A stretch of DNA of 14,846 nt from Clostridiales bacterium (GCA_009778415.1 WRJV01000312.1:1-14846); one strand, 5' to 3'; counted from the first letter of the stretch, positions 1 through 7,500 are shown. Program-made: numbers and translations. The notes: a model not told the origin generated them from the letters alone.

Positions 1-62
1 CGGCAACAGTGCAAGGCATGATTGTTTCACCGCTTGCCGGGATAGCGGTCACGGGGATCTGA
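1..62 (+). CDS. Probable 3' end of a plus-strand gene, product unknown
   Basis: Reading from base 3, the frame is open to a TGA at 60-62 and gives 19 residues ending in SPLAGIAVTGI. The stretch is clearly richer in G and C than the AT-rich DNA that follows, which fits coding sequence stopping at the TGA. The frame starting at base 2 is also open (to a TAG at 65), so the assignment is weak. The predicted end would converge on the stalk-domain gene, with about 74 bases between the two stops in which I see no clear terminator. Too little is visible to name a family. Confidence 0.25.
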   Translation, partial: ATVQGMIVSPLAGIAVTGI

Positions 63-136
63 CCTAGTTCCCACTTTCTTTACATTTAAGGATTTTGTTT
101 TTCAGAAGGATTTATCGTACCACGAGACACCTTAAA

Positions 137-1048
137 TTATAGAGTTTCCTTCAATACCGCATTTCCGTCAATAAGATTAATTTGAAGCCACAAATTCTTA
201 TATTTCCCTTCCTTAATGCTGAGACAGTGAATCGTGAATATATTACCATGAATATACGCCAGATTGTTGAAATCCTTACTTATAGCAGGATATTGTGGAT
301 CATCGAATTCTGCCCTCGCGCCAAAGTAGTAATCCGCACCCGATAGTAGCGATGTCAAATCAATTGCATATTCATTATTTCCTCTTGATCTTATGATAAA
401 TTTATGGCTTAAGAATGTACTTGTTGGCCATCCAACGTAATAATTACTGCTGTAAGTGTATTCTCGAGTTCCGGGGTTAGGGCTTGTAAATCCAAGTACT
501 CTGTCGTCAATTATCGGTCTGAACGGGTTAGGTCCAATATTTATCCTTAATCCCCGTATAGAATCAAAAGAGTATTGCCAACCAAATTCTTCAACAGCAA
601 AACGCCAGGTTAGAGGGAAATATGTCACATTGCGGAAATTTAACAGAGGATATTCATCATTGTCATTAGCCCAAAATTTATATAGTGAATTAACAGCGAT
701 TTTATATGTAGGGATTGTCGCAGTGTAAGTTGTCTGGTTCTGGATATTCGTCTTATAATATATCAGTTTATCATCAGCGTTTTCCCGGATCCCGACAAAG
801 AGGGCTTGGATTCTTTCGGTTTCGTAATAGTTGGATTTAAGTCTCATGAATTTTGCGTAATTATACGCCATAGGAAAATATGTAATATCATTATATACAA
901 TAAATGGATATTGGTTGTAGCTATTATCAAAGATTTGTCCGTTTAGTGAAACAGGGAACGAGGGAATCTCCACTGTTACAGAATTTGCGTAAACAGTATT
1001 TGGAGTAAGGACTGCACATATTAACACTATTAATATATTTTTTTTCAT
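137..1048 (-). CDS. Secreted stalk-domain (copper amine oxidase N-like) protein
   Basis: This 303-residue protein is probably exported. It begins with a signal peptide (MKKN, hydrophobic core about residues 5-15, likely cleavage after VYA near residue 21). Two related segments follow, at about residues 32-88 and 116-172. Each has the pattern YP-hydrophobic-x-[YF]-x-[ND]-[IV]-TYFP-[ML], then an aromatic-rich helix and a short strand, which is the hallmark of the stalk/copper-amine-oxidase-N-like domain of Clostridia and Paenibacillus wall-associated proteins. The last 120 or so residues, rich in Tyr, Asn and Phe, match no family I recognise. The role is presumably in the cell envelope; no catalytic motif is visible. 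The ATG at 1048 has no Shine-Dalgarno sequence, and the only good promoter would start transcription at that codon. Base composition is visibly AT-richer than the housekeeping genes to the right, which may mean recent acquisition. Confidence 0.82.
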   Translation of the reverse strand: MKKNILIVLICAVLTPNTVYANSVTVEIPSFPVSLNGQIFDNSYNQYPFIVYNDITYFPMAYNYAKFMRLKSNYYETERIQALFVGIRENADDKLIYYKTNIQNQTTYTATIPTYKIAVNSLYKFWANDNDEYPLLNFRNVTYFPLTWRFAVEEFGWQYSFDSIRGLRINIGPNPFRPIIDDRVLGFTSPNPGTREYTYSSNYYVGWPTSTFLSHKFIIRSRGNNEYAIDLTSLLSGADYYFGARAEFDDPQYPAISKDFNNLAYIHGNIFTIHCLSIKEGKYKNLWLQINLIDGNAVLKETL

Positions 1049-1054
1049 AATAAG

Positions 1055-1083
1055 GTTATAGCATCACTCATCATTATTGTCAA
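1055..1083 (-). promoter_or_regulatory. Promoter of the stalk-domain gene (leaderless)
   Basis: On the minus strand TTGACA (1083-1078) is followed by exactly 17 bases and TATAAC (1060-1055), a near-consensus sigma-A promoter. Only six bases (CTTATT) separate the -10 box from the ATG at 1048, so the expected transcription start is at or next to the A of the start codon. Confidence 0.65.
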
Positions 1084-1085
1084 TA

Positions 1086-1105
1086 ATTTTGTGATGATTT
1101 TGTGA
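1086..1105 (-). repeat. Tandem 9-bp direct repeat upstream of the stalk promoter
   Basis: TCACAAAAT occurs twice on the minus strand, at 1105-1097 and 1094-1086. The period is 11 bp, about one helical turn, and the second copy ends two bases before the -35 box. The position and phasing suit an activator binding site or an UP-like element. The binding protein is unknown. Confidence 0.4.
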
Positions 1106-1160
1106 GAAATTCAAAAGTGAGCGTACTACTTCAGCATTGAACTGACGTTCGTATTCCCTC

Positions 1161-1189
1161 TTGACGTACTGCCGCTGAGACAGTATAAT
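1161..1189 (+). promoter_or_regulatory. Promoter of the HEAT-like / WG-lipoprotein operon
   Basis: TTGACG (1161-1166), a 17-base spacer and a perfect TATAAT (1184-1189) make a strong sigma-A-type promoter. The expected start is near 1196, leaving a leader of about 24 bases with a good ribosome binding site before the ATG at 1220. Confidence 0.7.
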
Positions 1190-1204
1190 AGTTATAACCC
1201 ATTG

Positions 1205-1213
1205 AAGGGAGGG
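1205..1213 (+). promoter_or_regulatory. Ribosome binding site that fixes the start at 1220
   Basis: AAGGGAGGG lies 6 bases before the ATG at 1220. It sits inside the longer reading frame that could begin at TTG 1202, so the upstream TTG is an unlikely start. Confidence 0.7.
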
Positions 1214-1219
1214 CGCAAT

Positions 1220-1849
1220 ATGCTAGAGAAACTAGCGTGCAGACTGGGCAGAAAAGACGAGCAGCCGAACATCGAGCTTGCGCTGGAGCTCTGCAACAGC
1301 GAGGATGCCGCAGGAATAAAAGAAATCAGAGATGGGCTTATGGGCAATGACGCAGCCACTGCAAACGACTGCATAAAGGTCTTGTACGAAATCGGATACA
1401 GGAAGCCGCACCTCATCGCCGGCTATGCGGAGGATTTCGTCTCGCTGCTTGCTTCAAAGAACAATCGGCTGGTGTGGGGCGGCATGACTGCGCTGGGCAC
1501 GGTCGCGGAGCTTTCTGCAGACTTGTTGTTTAGAAAGTTCGAGGCAATAAAATCTGCCTACGACAATGGTAGCGTGATCACAAGAGACAACAGCATAAGC
1601 GTGTTCGCAGGCATCTGCAAGGCGAGCAGGGATTATAACGCAGCAGTCTTTCCGACTATAATCGAGCATCTCAGGACATGCAGGCCGAAAGAGCTGCCCC
1701 AGCACGCGGAAAGGGCGGCAGCGGGCGTAAGCGACAGCAACAAGGATGCGTTCTTTGAAGTCTTGAACACAAGAATAGATACCCTGACGCCTCCACAGAG
1801 GAAGAGAGTGGACGCTTTGATAAACAAGCTGCAGAGTCAGGGAAGATGA
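1220..1849 (+). CDS. HEAT-repeat-like alpha-helical protein
   Basis: This 209-residue protein, starting MLEKLACRLG, has no signal peptide or membrane segment and is probably cytoplasmic. It reads as successive amphipathic helix pairs, with segments like IKEIRDGLMGNDAATANDCI and FVSLLASKNNRLVWGGMTAL typical of HEAT/armadillo-like solenoids. No catalytic motif is seen, so the likely role is as a protein-binding scaffold; this is inferred from fold type only. The ATG at 1220 is chosen because a strong ribosome binding site precedes it. Its TGA stop overlaps a possible ATG at 1846, and the lipoprotein start lies 17 bases downstream, so the two genes form an operon from the 1161 promoter. The partner or target is unknown. 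Confidence 0.7.
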   Translation: MLEKLACRLGRKDEQPNIELALELCNSEDAAGIKEIRDGLMGNDAATANDCIKVLYEIGYRKPHLIAGYAEDFVSLLASKNNRLVWGGMTALGTVAELSADLLFRKFEAIKSAYDNGSVITRDNSISVFAGICKASRDYNAAVFPTIIEHLRTCRPKELPQHAERAAAGVSDSNKDAFFEVLNTRIDTLTPPQRKRVDALINKLQSQGR

Positions 1850-1851
1850 AC

Positions 1852-1857
1852 GAGGAG
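1852..1857 (+). promoter_or_regulatory. Ribosome binding site that fixes the start at 1867
   Basis: GAGGAG lies nine bases before the ATG at 1867. The earlier in-frame ATG at 1846 would add seven polar residues in front of the signal peptide and has no comparable site placed for it. Confidence 0.55.
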
Positions 1858-1866
1858 ATTACTGTT

Positions 1867-3120
1867 ATGAGGAAAACATTTGCTTTTTTACTGGTCGCCT
1901 GCCTGGCGTTTGCAGCAGGCTGCACCGACCAAGGCAGCTCGTCCCAAAGCGGGGACGCTTCTTTGTTTACGTGGATCGAAGACAAAGGTGCGCGTGACCT
2001 GGCAGACTACGAGGATTATGAGCTGGTGGTGTATTACGATGCATCCGCGCAAAAGTGCGGCTTTGCGGATTTGTTTGGCAACATTGTGGTCGCTGCGGAA
2101 TTCGACGAAGCTTACCCTTTCAATCAAGGGCTGGCGCGGGTTGGCCAGCATGAGGGCTTTCTGAAATGCAAGTATACGTACATCGACAAAAACGGCAATT
2201 TGATAAAGGACTACACTTGGGACATAGCGTATGAATTCAGCCCCTTCGGAGTCGCCGCCGTTGGCGTCGGTGAGATTTCAGTTGAAGGCACGCTTCATTT
2301 CGAAGGCAAATATGGCTTAATTGACAAAAGTGGAGAATACGTAAGCCCTCTTGTGTGGGAAGGGGACCTGAGCGCACTGGATGCCCGTGTGAGCGGCGAA
2401 GGCTTGATACCGATGGGCGTTCCCCAACTGGCGTACACGAGCATGCACCAAGATGCAGAAACGGGAGAAGGCTCAAATACAGGCGAGGCGCCGCTCTTTT
2501 ATAGGCTGGGATATGCGGACTACAAGGGGGATGTTGCGATCCTTCCCGCCTGGAGATATGCCGAAGGCTTTAAAAACGGGCTAGCGGTCGTGTCGCGGGA
2601 AGACATGCTGTCCTACCAGTTTTTGTTTGACGACTACGACTCTGCGGACCCCGATGCGATATTTACAGGCAGGTACTCAATTATCGACACGAAAGGGGAG
2701 GCGATCATGGACATAACCCGGGATTTGCTCCATGAAACGGGCAAGTTCCACGCATGGGTCTATGTCATCGGTGGCGAATATGTGATGGTCGACCTGTTTG
2801 AACCCGGCGGCGGCCTTGGAAACCACATTAAGACCATTTACCTTGATTTGGACGGGAATATCATCCCTGAAGCGGATTTCGAGTACAGCGGCATCAATTT
2901 CTGGCGGGGGAACACTATCTGCGTGGACGAAACTACCGGTAAATACGGAGTCCATTCAAACGGCAAACTGATTGTGGCACCCATTTTTGACGAGCTGACA
3001 AACCCGAACTCCGCTTTCGCCGCCCTACCGACTTATGCGAAATACAACGGCTCGGTAAATGCGTACTATGCAAAATTGGGCGACCAAGAGGGGTACATAT
3101 ACGTCAAAGGGGCAAATTGA
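1867..3120 (+). CDS. WG-repeat lipoprotein
   Basis: This 417-residue predicted lipoprotein has a signal peptide MRKTFAFLLVACLAFAAGC with the lipidated Cys at residue 19, so it should be anchored on the outer face of the cell membrane. The mature part carries degenerate WG/KWG-type repeats in which a Gly-Tyr/Phe-hydrophobic-Asp segment is followed by G-x-hydrophobic and an F-D/A turn. Good examples are at residues 63-92 (KCGFADLFGN then AAEFDEA), 102-113, 147-165 (GKYGLIDKSGE), 213-242 (GYADYKGD then GLAVV), 269-282 and 358-377 (KYGVHSNGK then APIFDEL). WG repeats form beta-rich, possibly propeller-like structures usually assumed to bind ligands or proteins, but their role is mostly unknown. 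The gene is co-transcribed with the HEAT-like gene upstream and ends in a hairpin that contains its own stop codon. Confidence 0.82.
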   Translation: MRKTFAFLLVACLAFAAGCTDQGSSSQSGDASLFTWIEDKGARDLADYEDYELVVYYDASAQKCGFADLFGNIVVAAEFDEAYPFNQGLARVGQHEGFLKCKYTYIDKNGNLIKDYTWDIAYEFSPFGVAAVGVGEISVEGTLHFEGKYGLIDKSGEYVSPLVWEGDLSALDARVSGEGLIPMGVPQLAYTSMHQDAETGEGSNTGEAPLFYRLGYADYKGDVAILPAWRYAEGFKNGLAVVSREDMLSYQFLFDDYDSADPDAIFTGRYSIIDTKGEAIMDITRDLLHETGKFHAWVYVIGGEYVMVDLFEPGGGLGNHIKTIYLDLDGNIIPEADFEYSGINFWRGNTICVDETTGKYGVHSNGKLIVAPIFDELTNPNSAFAALPTYAKYNGSVNAYYAKLGDQEGYIYVKGAN

Positions 3121-3129
3121 TTGCCCCTT
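3107..3129. terminator. Hairpin between convergent genes, possible bidirectional terminator
   Basis: A perfect 9-bp stem (AAGGGGCAA with TTGCCCCTT) closes a 5-base loop that includes the stop codon of the WG lipoprotein. It lies between convergent genes (tatD ends at 3179). Neither strand has a long U-tract after the stem, so its efficiency as an intrinsic terminator is uncertain. Confidence 0.5.
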
Positions 3130-3143
3130 AATGTTCCATTGAG

Positions 3144-3174
3144 TCCGCAAGTTATATCCTTATATCCGCAAGTT
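3144..3174. repeat. Two copies of TCCGCAAGTT, 21 bp apart
   Basis: The 10-mer occurs at 3144-3153 and 3165-3174, with a partial TATATCC duplication between the copies. It sits in the 58-bp convergent gap before tatD. It is probably a small local duplication; no function is assigned. Confidence 0.5.
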
Positions 3175-3178
3175 GCTA

Positions 3179-3994
3179 TCAGCTAATGCCGTAAAACCGC
3201 TTCGCATTTTCGCAGGTGGCTTTTGCCGCTTCTTCGTAGGCAAGCCCTTTTATTTCGGCTACCTTCCTCGCCGTGTACTCCACGTAGGGGGTTTTGTTGC
3301 GCTTGCCCCTCATGGGTTCCGGCGCCAAATACGGCGCGTCGGTTTCAACCAGCAGGCGGTCTATTGGGACTTCCATTACAACTTCCACGCCTTTTCTGGC
3401 ATTTTTATACGTAATCGGCCCTGCCACTGATATCGTCCCTCCCAGCCTGACGTACTGCCTGGCAAGCTCGGCGCTCCCTGAAAAACAATGCAGCAGGACG
3501 CGTGCGTCCGGAGCCCCTTGGATTTTGGGGAACCAATTCGTGCGCTCGTTTGAGAAAGCTTGCTCTTCTCTTAGAATGCGGAGCACTTCTTCATCCGCTT
3601 CCCTTGCATGGATTACGATAGGCATTTTTAGCTCGTTTGCGAGGCGTATCTGCTTCCTGAAGCATTCCCTCTGAACGTCCCTCGGCGAGTGGTCGTAGTG
3701 AAAATCAAGCCCGATCTCCCCTATTGCCACGACTTTTGGCTTCTTCGCGAGGGCCCTTATCATTTGAAAACCCATGTCGTCCATCTCTTTCGCGTCGTGG
3801 GGGTGGTAGCCCGCTGCGGCATAGCACCACGGGTACTTTTCAGCATGGCCGGCGGCCAAGGCAGAGCTTTCCAGGTTGAACCCTATGTCAACGGCGTAGC
3901 TGACGTCCGACGCCCCTATTTCCCTTGCTAGTTCTGCCCTCTGGCTGTCCGTGAGGTCTTCGTTGTTCAAATGCATGTGCGAGTCAAACAGCAT
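3179..3994 (-). CDS. tatD: TatD-family metal-dependent deoxyribonuclease
   Basis: This 271-residue TIM-barrel metallohydrolase of the TatD/YabD family acts as a DNase (3'-5' exonuclease activity in the characterised members) in the cytoplasm. The metal-binding signature is complete: DSHMHL with H6 and H8, GYHPH at 62-66, GEIGLDFHYD with E93, the IHAR His at 129, HCFSG with H169, and ETDAPYLAPEP with D219. It is slightly longer than many relatives because of a polar insert at about residues 143-165 between the H129 and H169 strands. Its ATG (3994-3992) directly abuts the metG stop codon (3997-3995), so translation is probably coupled; metG-tatD adjacency is common in Bacillota. It is the last gene of the rdgB-yihY-metG-tatD cluster. 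Confidence 0.93.
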   Translation of the reverse strand: MLFDSHMHLNNEDLTDSQRAELAREIGASDVSYAVDIGFNLESSALAAGHAEKYPWCYAAAGYHPHDAKEMDDMGFQMIRALAKKPKVVAIGEIGLDFHYDHSPRDVQRECFRKQIRLANELKMPIVIHAREADEEVLRILREEQAFSNERTNWFPKIQGAPDARVLLHCFSGSAELARQYVRLGGTISVAGPITYKNARKGVEVVMEVPIDRLLVETDAPYLAPEPMRGKRNKTPYVEYTARKVAEIKGLAYEEAAKATCENAKRFYGIS

Positions 3995-5908
3995 CTAGCA
4001 CACCGTAGCCCCGTCCGGCGCGGTGGTCGTTACTATGTCCCACCTGTCGCCATTCTCCCCGAACAGGAGCATGCCTTTCGACTCCAAGCCCCTGAAGGTC
4101 CTCGATTTCAGGTTCGCTACGACCACAACCTTCATCCCTACCATCTCTTCCGGCGTGTAGTCGTCTGCGACTCCGGAAATCACCTGTCTGACCTCGGTTC
4201 CCATCTTGACTTTGAACACCAGCAGCTTGTCTGCTTTCGGGTGTTTCTTGGCTTCAAGTATGAGCCCGACCCTAAAGTCCATCTTGTCAAATTCGTCGTA
4301 TTCTATTTCAGGCTTCAGCTCAAGCGGAACGCTCTGCGCACTTTCCTGCAGCTGTTCAAGGGCTTCAAGCTCTTTTTCAATATCCAGCCTGGGGAATATC
4401 GCATCCCCTTTCTTTACCTGTTCCCCGTTCGCCATGTCGAAGACAAAAGCGTCCTCCCAGGCAACGTCTGCGTACCACATGCCCAGCTGCTTCCGTATCT
4501 CTTTTGACGTAGTGTGCATGAAGGGGTAAATCAATATGGATATGATCCTGAGCGAGTCGGCAAGGTTGTGCATGACCGTGTCGAGCCTGTCCTTGTTGGC
4601 TGCGTCCCTTGCCAAAACCCATGGCATAGTTTCGTCTATGTATTTGTTGGTCCTCCTGACAAGCGCCCAAACTTCTTCAAGAGCGAGGTTGAACGCGAAC
4701 TTGTCCATGAACCCTTCAACTTTCGCTGCGGCACCTGTGGCCAGTGCTTTCAGCTCGTCGTCGTGCTCGCCGGGCAGCTTGCTTTCGGGGATGACGCCGC
4801 CACAGTACTTTCCGATCATGGTGACTGCCCTAAGCACTAGGTTGCCCAGATCGTTTGCGAGGTCTGAATTCATCCTGTTAAGCATGACTTCGTTGGTGAA
4901 AATGCCGTCCTGCCCGAAGGTGTACTCCCTGAGCAGGAAATACTTGAGCGCATCGATGCCGTACCTTTCTATCAGCTTAACCGGGTCGATCACGTTCCCT
5001 CTGGATTTGGACATCTTGCCGCCTTCAAGCAGGAGCCAGCCGTGGCCCAGCACGTGGCTCGGTACCGGCTCGTTCATCGCCATCAGCATTGCAGGCCAGA
5101 TGATGCTGTGAAACCTTACTATTTCTTTTCCCACCAGATGGACGTCGCAAGGCCAGTATTTGTTGTACAGCTCCGGCTCGTCGTCAAACCCCAATGCGGT
5201 AATGTAGTTTGAAAGCGCGTCAAGCCAGACATATATGACATGCTTGTCGTTGATAGGTACGGGTATCCCCCAGTTGAAGGAGGACCTTGAGATGCAAAGG
5301 TCGTCAAGCCCCCGCCTCACGAAAGCGAGCATTTCGTTCCTCCTCGTTTCCGGCTGCAGGAACTCGGGCGTCCCTTCAAACAATTCTGTCAGCCTTTCCT
5401 GGTATTTCGACAGCCTGAAAAAGTACGCCTCTTCGCTGGCTTTTTCGACAGGCCGCCCACAGTCGGGGCAGCAGCCGTCGACCAGCTGGCTCTCCGTCCA
5501 AAACGATTCGCAAGGGGTGCAGTAGAGGCCTTCGTACTCGCCCTTGTAGATGTCACCGTTCTCATATATCTTCATGAATATGTTTTGAACCCGCTTCACG
5601 TGCCTTTCTTCGGTGGTTCTGATGAAATCGTCGTAGGAAATTTCCATGGTCTTCCACAGCTCTTTTATCCCTTCGACTATCCTGTCAACGTACTCCTGCG
5701 GGGTCACCCCGTTCTCTTCTGCCGCTTTTTGTATTTTCTGGCCATGCTCGTCAGTCCCCGTCAAAAACCACACGTCGTAGCCGCAAAGCCGCTTGAACCT
5801 CGCCATGGCGTCAGCCATCACTGTGCAGTACGTGTGGCCGATGTGAAGGTTTGAGCTTGGATAGTAGATGGGGGTGCTGATGTAATACTTGCCTTTGTCG
5901 TTTGTCAT
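3995..5908 (-). CDS. metG: Methionyl-tRNA synthetase
   Basis: This 637-residue class I aminoacyl-tRNA synthetase charges tRNA-Met with methionine using ATP. Visible motifs are HIGH at 22-25 (in NLHIGHTYC), KMSKS at 298-302, and the connective-peptide zinc knuckle formed by C130, C133, C147 and C150. The anticodon-binding helical domain spans roughly 340-500. After a Glu-rich linker (about 510-538), a C-terminal OB-fold tRNA-binding domain runs from about 540 to the end (MDFRVG, HPKADKLLV, SGVADDY, ANLKSR and GMLLFGEN blocks). The length and architecture are normal for the bacterial enzyme with the appended domain. The ATG is preceded by AAAGGA about ten bases upstream. A possible promoter of its own lies at 5976-6004. 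The leader is too short for a T-box. Confidence 0.97.
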   Translation of the reverse strand: MTNDKGKYYISTPIYYPSSNLHIGHTYCTVMADAMARFKRLCGYDVWFLTGTDEHGQKIQKAAEENGVTPQEYVDRIVEGIKELWKTMEISYDDFIRTTEERHVKRVQNIFMKIYENGDIYKGEYEGLYCTPCESFWTESQLVDGCCPDCGRPVEKASEEAYFFRLSKYQERLTELFEGTPEFLQPETRRNEMLAFVRRGLDDLCISRSSFNWGIPVPINDKHVIYVWLDALSNYITALGFDDEPELYNKYWPCDVHLVGKEIVRFHSIIWPAMLMAMNEPVPSHVLGHGWLLLEGGKMSKSRGNVIDPVKLIERYGIDALKYFLLREYTFGQDGIFTNEVMLNRMNSDLANDLGNLVLRAVTMIGKYCGGVIPESKLPGEHDDELKALATGAAAKVEGFMDKFAFNLALEEVWALVRRTNKYIDETMPWVLARDAANKDRLDTVMHNLADSLRIISILIYPFMHTTSKEIRKQLGMWYADVAWEDAFVFDMANGEQVKKGDAIFPRLDIEKELEALEQLQESAQSVPLELKPEIEYDEFDKMDFRVGLILEAKKHPKADKLLVFKVKMGTEVRQVISGVADDYTPEEMVGMKVVVVANLKSRTFRGLESKGMLLFGENGDRWDIVTTTAPDGATVC

Positions 5909-5975
5909 AAAAAATCATTCCTTTCTTCGCCGTCTCAAATGGGAAACGGGCGTTGCTGTTTTCAGATATATGAAC

Positions 5976-6004
5976 AGAGTACCACAAAAATCCCTTCATG
6001 TAAA
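5976..6004 (-). promoter_or_regulatory. Candidate promoter upstream of metG
   Basis: On the minus strand TTTACA (6004-5999), 17 bases and TACTCT (5981-5976) lie in the 115-base gap between yihY and metG. The -35 box is good (5/6) but the -10 box is poor (3/6). metG may instead be read through from rdgB-yihY. Confidence 0.3.
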
Positions 6005-6023
6005 AGATTTTCTGCTTGCAGCG

Positions 6024-6857
6024 CTATATAACTTTCGTGTCTGCGAAAACTTTGTTGAACATGACCCCGAGGCCCAGCGTCCACGCAAGGAAAAAGAACC
6101 AAAACATCAGCGCCACCGATGAGGCGAGGGAGCCGTATATTATGTCGAAATTGCCAACGTACTTCGTATAGACCGAGTAGAAGAAGGTCACCACCAGCAT
6201 GCCCACTGAAGCAAAAATGCTACCCGGCATCACTTCTTTGAATTTTACTTTCACATAGGATAGGGCATAGTAATTGTAGCTTACCATGAAAAAATACAGG
6301 GCTAGAGACACCGGCCACCTCAGATTCAGCCAAACCCTGTGGATTTCATACTCCGCGCTGGGCGAGTTTATCACGGTGCTGACCAGCAGCTTGAAGACGA
6401 GCTCCCCGTAAACAAGGATAACCAAAGCGAACGCCACCGTGAACAGCGTGAACGTGATGGTCCTGAGCGCCCGCAGCCTGTCCCGGAAAAAACCCTTTCC
6501 GGTTGACTGCCCTTCAGTCATGGTGTAATTTGCCATCCGCATCATGGCAATCTGCGCCTTGGAGGCCGACCACAGGGCAACTATCACGAAGGCTGCGTTC
6601 ATCTTGCCTGTTGGCACGTAAGTCAAGAAATTTTCAAGCAGCTCCGCGACATCTTCCGACACGTACTGGGTCACCAGGTCGTCGAGCACGTTGAGCGAAA
6701 TGGAAACAATCCCAAGTATTTGGGACAGGACTATCATTATCGGAACTATTGACAGGATGAAATAAAACGCCATCTGCGCCGCGAACCCTTGATAGTACGG
6801 ATCCCTGAACTGCCTGATCATCTGCAGGGCCATGAGCATCATCCGCTTTTTATACAT
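6024..6857 (-). CDS. yihY: YihY/BrkB-family inner-membrane protein
   Basis: This 277-residue polytopic membrane protein has about six transmembrane segments, at approximately residues 26-52, 87-103, 133-160, 175-200, 212-235 and 243-268. It matches the YihY/BrkB family (often mislabelled ribonuclease BN): the Gln/Ala-rich first helix AAQMAFYFILSIVPI, the conserved ALWSASKA segment at about 93-101, and the C-terminal FFLAWTLGLGVMFN helix. The biochemical role of the family is not firmly established; the ribonuclease assignment is considered an error. Its ATG overlaps the end of rdgB by 8 bases, implying translational coupling. Confidence 0.88.
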   Translation of the reverse strand: MYKKRMMLMALQMIRQFRDPYYQGFAAQMAFYFILSIVPIMIVLSQILGIVSISLNVLDDLVTQYVSEDVAELLENFLTYVPTGKMNAAFVIVALWSASKAQIAMMRMANYTMTEGQSTGKGFFRDRLRALRTITFTLFTVAFALVILVYGELVFKLLVSTVINSPSAEYEIHRVWLNLRWPVSLALYFFMVSYNYYALSYVKVKFKEVMPGSIFASVGMLVVTFFYSVYTKYVGNFDIIYGSLASSVALMFWFFFLAWTLGLGVMFNKVFADTKVI

Positions 6858-7449
6858 TTTGGCGCTCCAGATTAACTCTTAGCAGTTTGAGCGCGTTGGC
6901 CCTATGGCTTATCGCATTCTTTTCTTCAGGCTTTAGCTCGGCAAAGGTTTTGCCATGCCCGATCGGAATGAACAGCGAATCGTAGCCGAAACCGCCAGCC
7001 CCCCTCTCTTCAAAGGCGATATGCCCCTCGCATTCGCCTCTTGCCGTGATCTCGCTTCCGCTTGGGAATGCCATGCTGATAACCGACACGAACCTTGCCG
7101 TCCTCTTCTCTAAAGGCACCCCTTCCATCTCCTTGAGCAGTTTGTCCCTGTTTTTTTTGTCATCGCATTCCGCGCCTGCGTACCTCGCGGAAAAGATGCC
7201 CGGCTCGCCGCCCAAGGCGTCGACTTCCACGCCTGAATCGTCTGCAATAGTCGCTTTCCCACAGAGTTTCATTATCTCACGGGCTTTCTTTAGCGAGTTT
7301 TCTTCAAAGGTCGCGCCATCTTCTGTTATGTCGATGTCAGCTACCCCTGCTTCGCCCCTGGATATTATCTGCATCCCGAACTCTTTCGTGATGGCTTCCA
7401 TTTCTTTTATCTTGCCCCTGTTTTGCGATGCCGCGATTATCGTTTCCAT
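6850..7449 (-). CDS. rdgB: XTP/dITP diphosphatase (RdgB/HAM1 family)
   Basis: This 199-residue house-cleaning pyrophosphatase hydrolyses dITP, XTP and related non-canonical purine nucleoside triphosphates to monophosphates, keeping them out of DNA and RNA. Family motifs are all present: SQNRGKIKE near the N-terminus (substrate-binding Asn and Lys), TFEENSLKKA at 47-56, the catalytic ADDSGVEVDALGG at 69-81, GIFSARYAG at 84-92, GFGYDSLF at 153-160, and the NAISHRA block at 178-184 that contacts the base. The ATG at 7449 is preceded by GGAGG six bases upstream. It is the first gene of the minus-strand housekeeping cluster, and its upstream region holds a candidate promoter and an inverted repeat. 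Confidence 0.96.
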   Translation of the reverse strand: METIIAASQNRGKIKEMEAITKEFGMQIISRGEAGVADIDITEDGATFEENSLKKAREIMKLCGKATIADDSGVEVDALGGEPGIFSARYAGAECDDKKNRDKLLKEMEGVPLEKRTARFVSVISMAFPSGSEITARGECEGHIAFEERGAGGFGYDSLFIPIGHGKTFAELKPEEKNAISHRANALKLLRVNLERQNV

Positions 7450-7473
7450 ACGATGCCTCCAATAATGCCCCTA

Positions 7474-7500
7474 GTGTATCCCTGTACTGCCATGATACAC
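7474..7500. promoter_or_regulatory. Inverted repeat in the rdgB promoter region, possible operator
   Basis: GTGTATC (7474-7480) and GATACAC (7494-7500) are perfect 7-bp inverted arms separated by 13 bases. The upper arm overlaps the candidate -10 box of rdgB and the centre coincides with the predicted transcription start, as expected for a repressor site. The binding protein is unknown. Confidence 0.35.

Noticed and set aside
1202..1219. TTG start at 1202 for the HEAT-like protein
   Set aside because: The ribosome binding site lies inside this extension and serves the ATG at 1220.
1846..1866. ATGA-overlap start at 1846 for the WG lipoprotein
   Set aside because: It would place seven polar residues before the signal peptide, and a good GAGGAG precedes the ATG at 1867.
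3144..3174. The repeated TCCGCAAGTT as the start of a CRISPR-like array
   Set aside because: There are only two 10-base copies, with an 11-base gap and no further units or cas genes.
4206..5111. Ser/Leu-rich plus-strand frames inside metG
   Set aside because: They are antisense shadows of metG with atypical composition.
5909..6023. Possible T-box or SAM riboswitch upstream of metG
   Set aside because: Only 115 bases are available, with no specifier stem, no T-box core TGGN-type consensus and no terminator/antiterminator pair visible.
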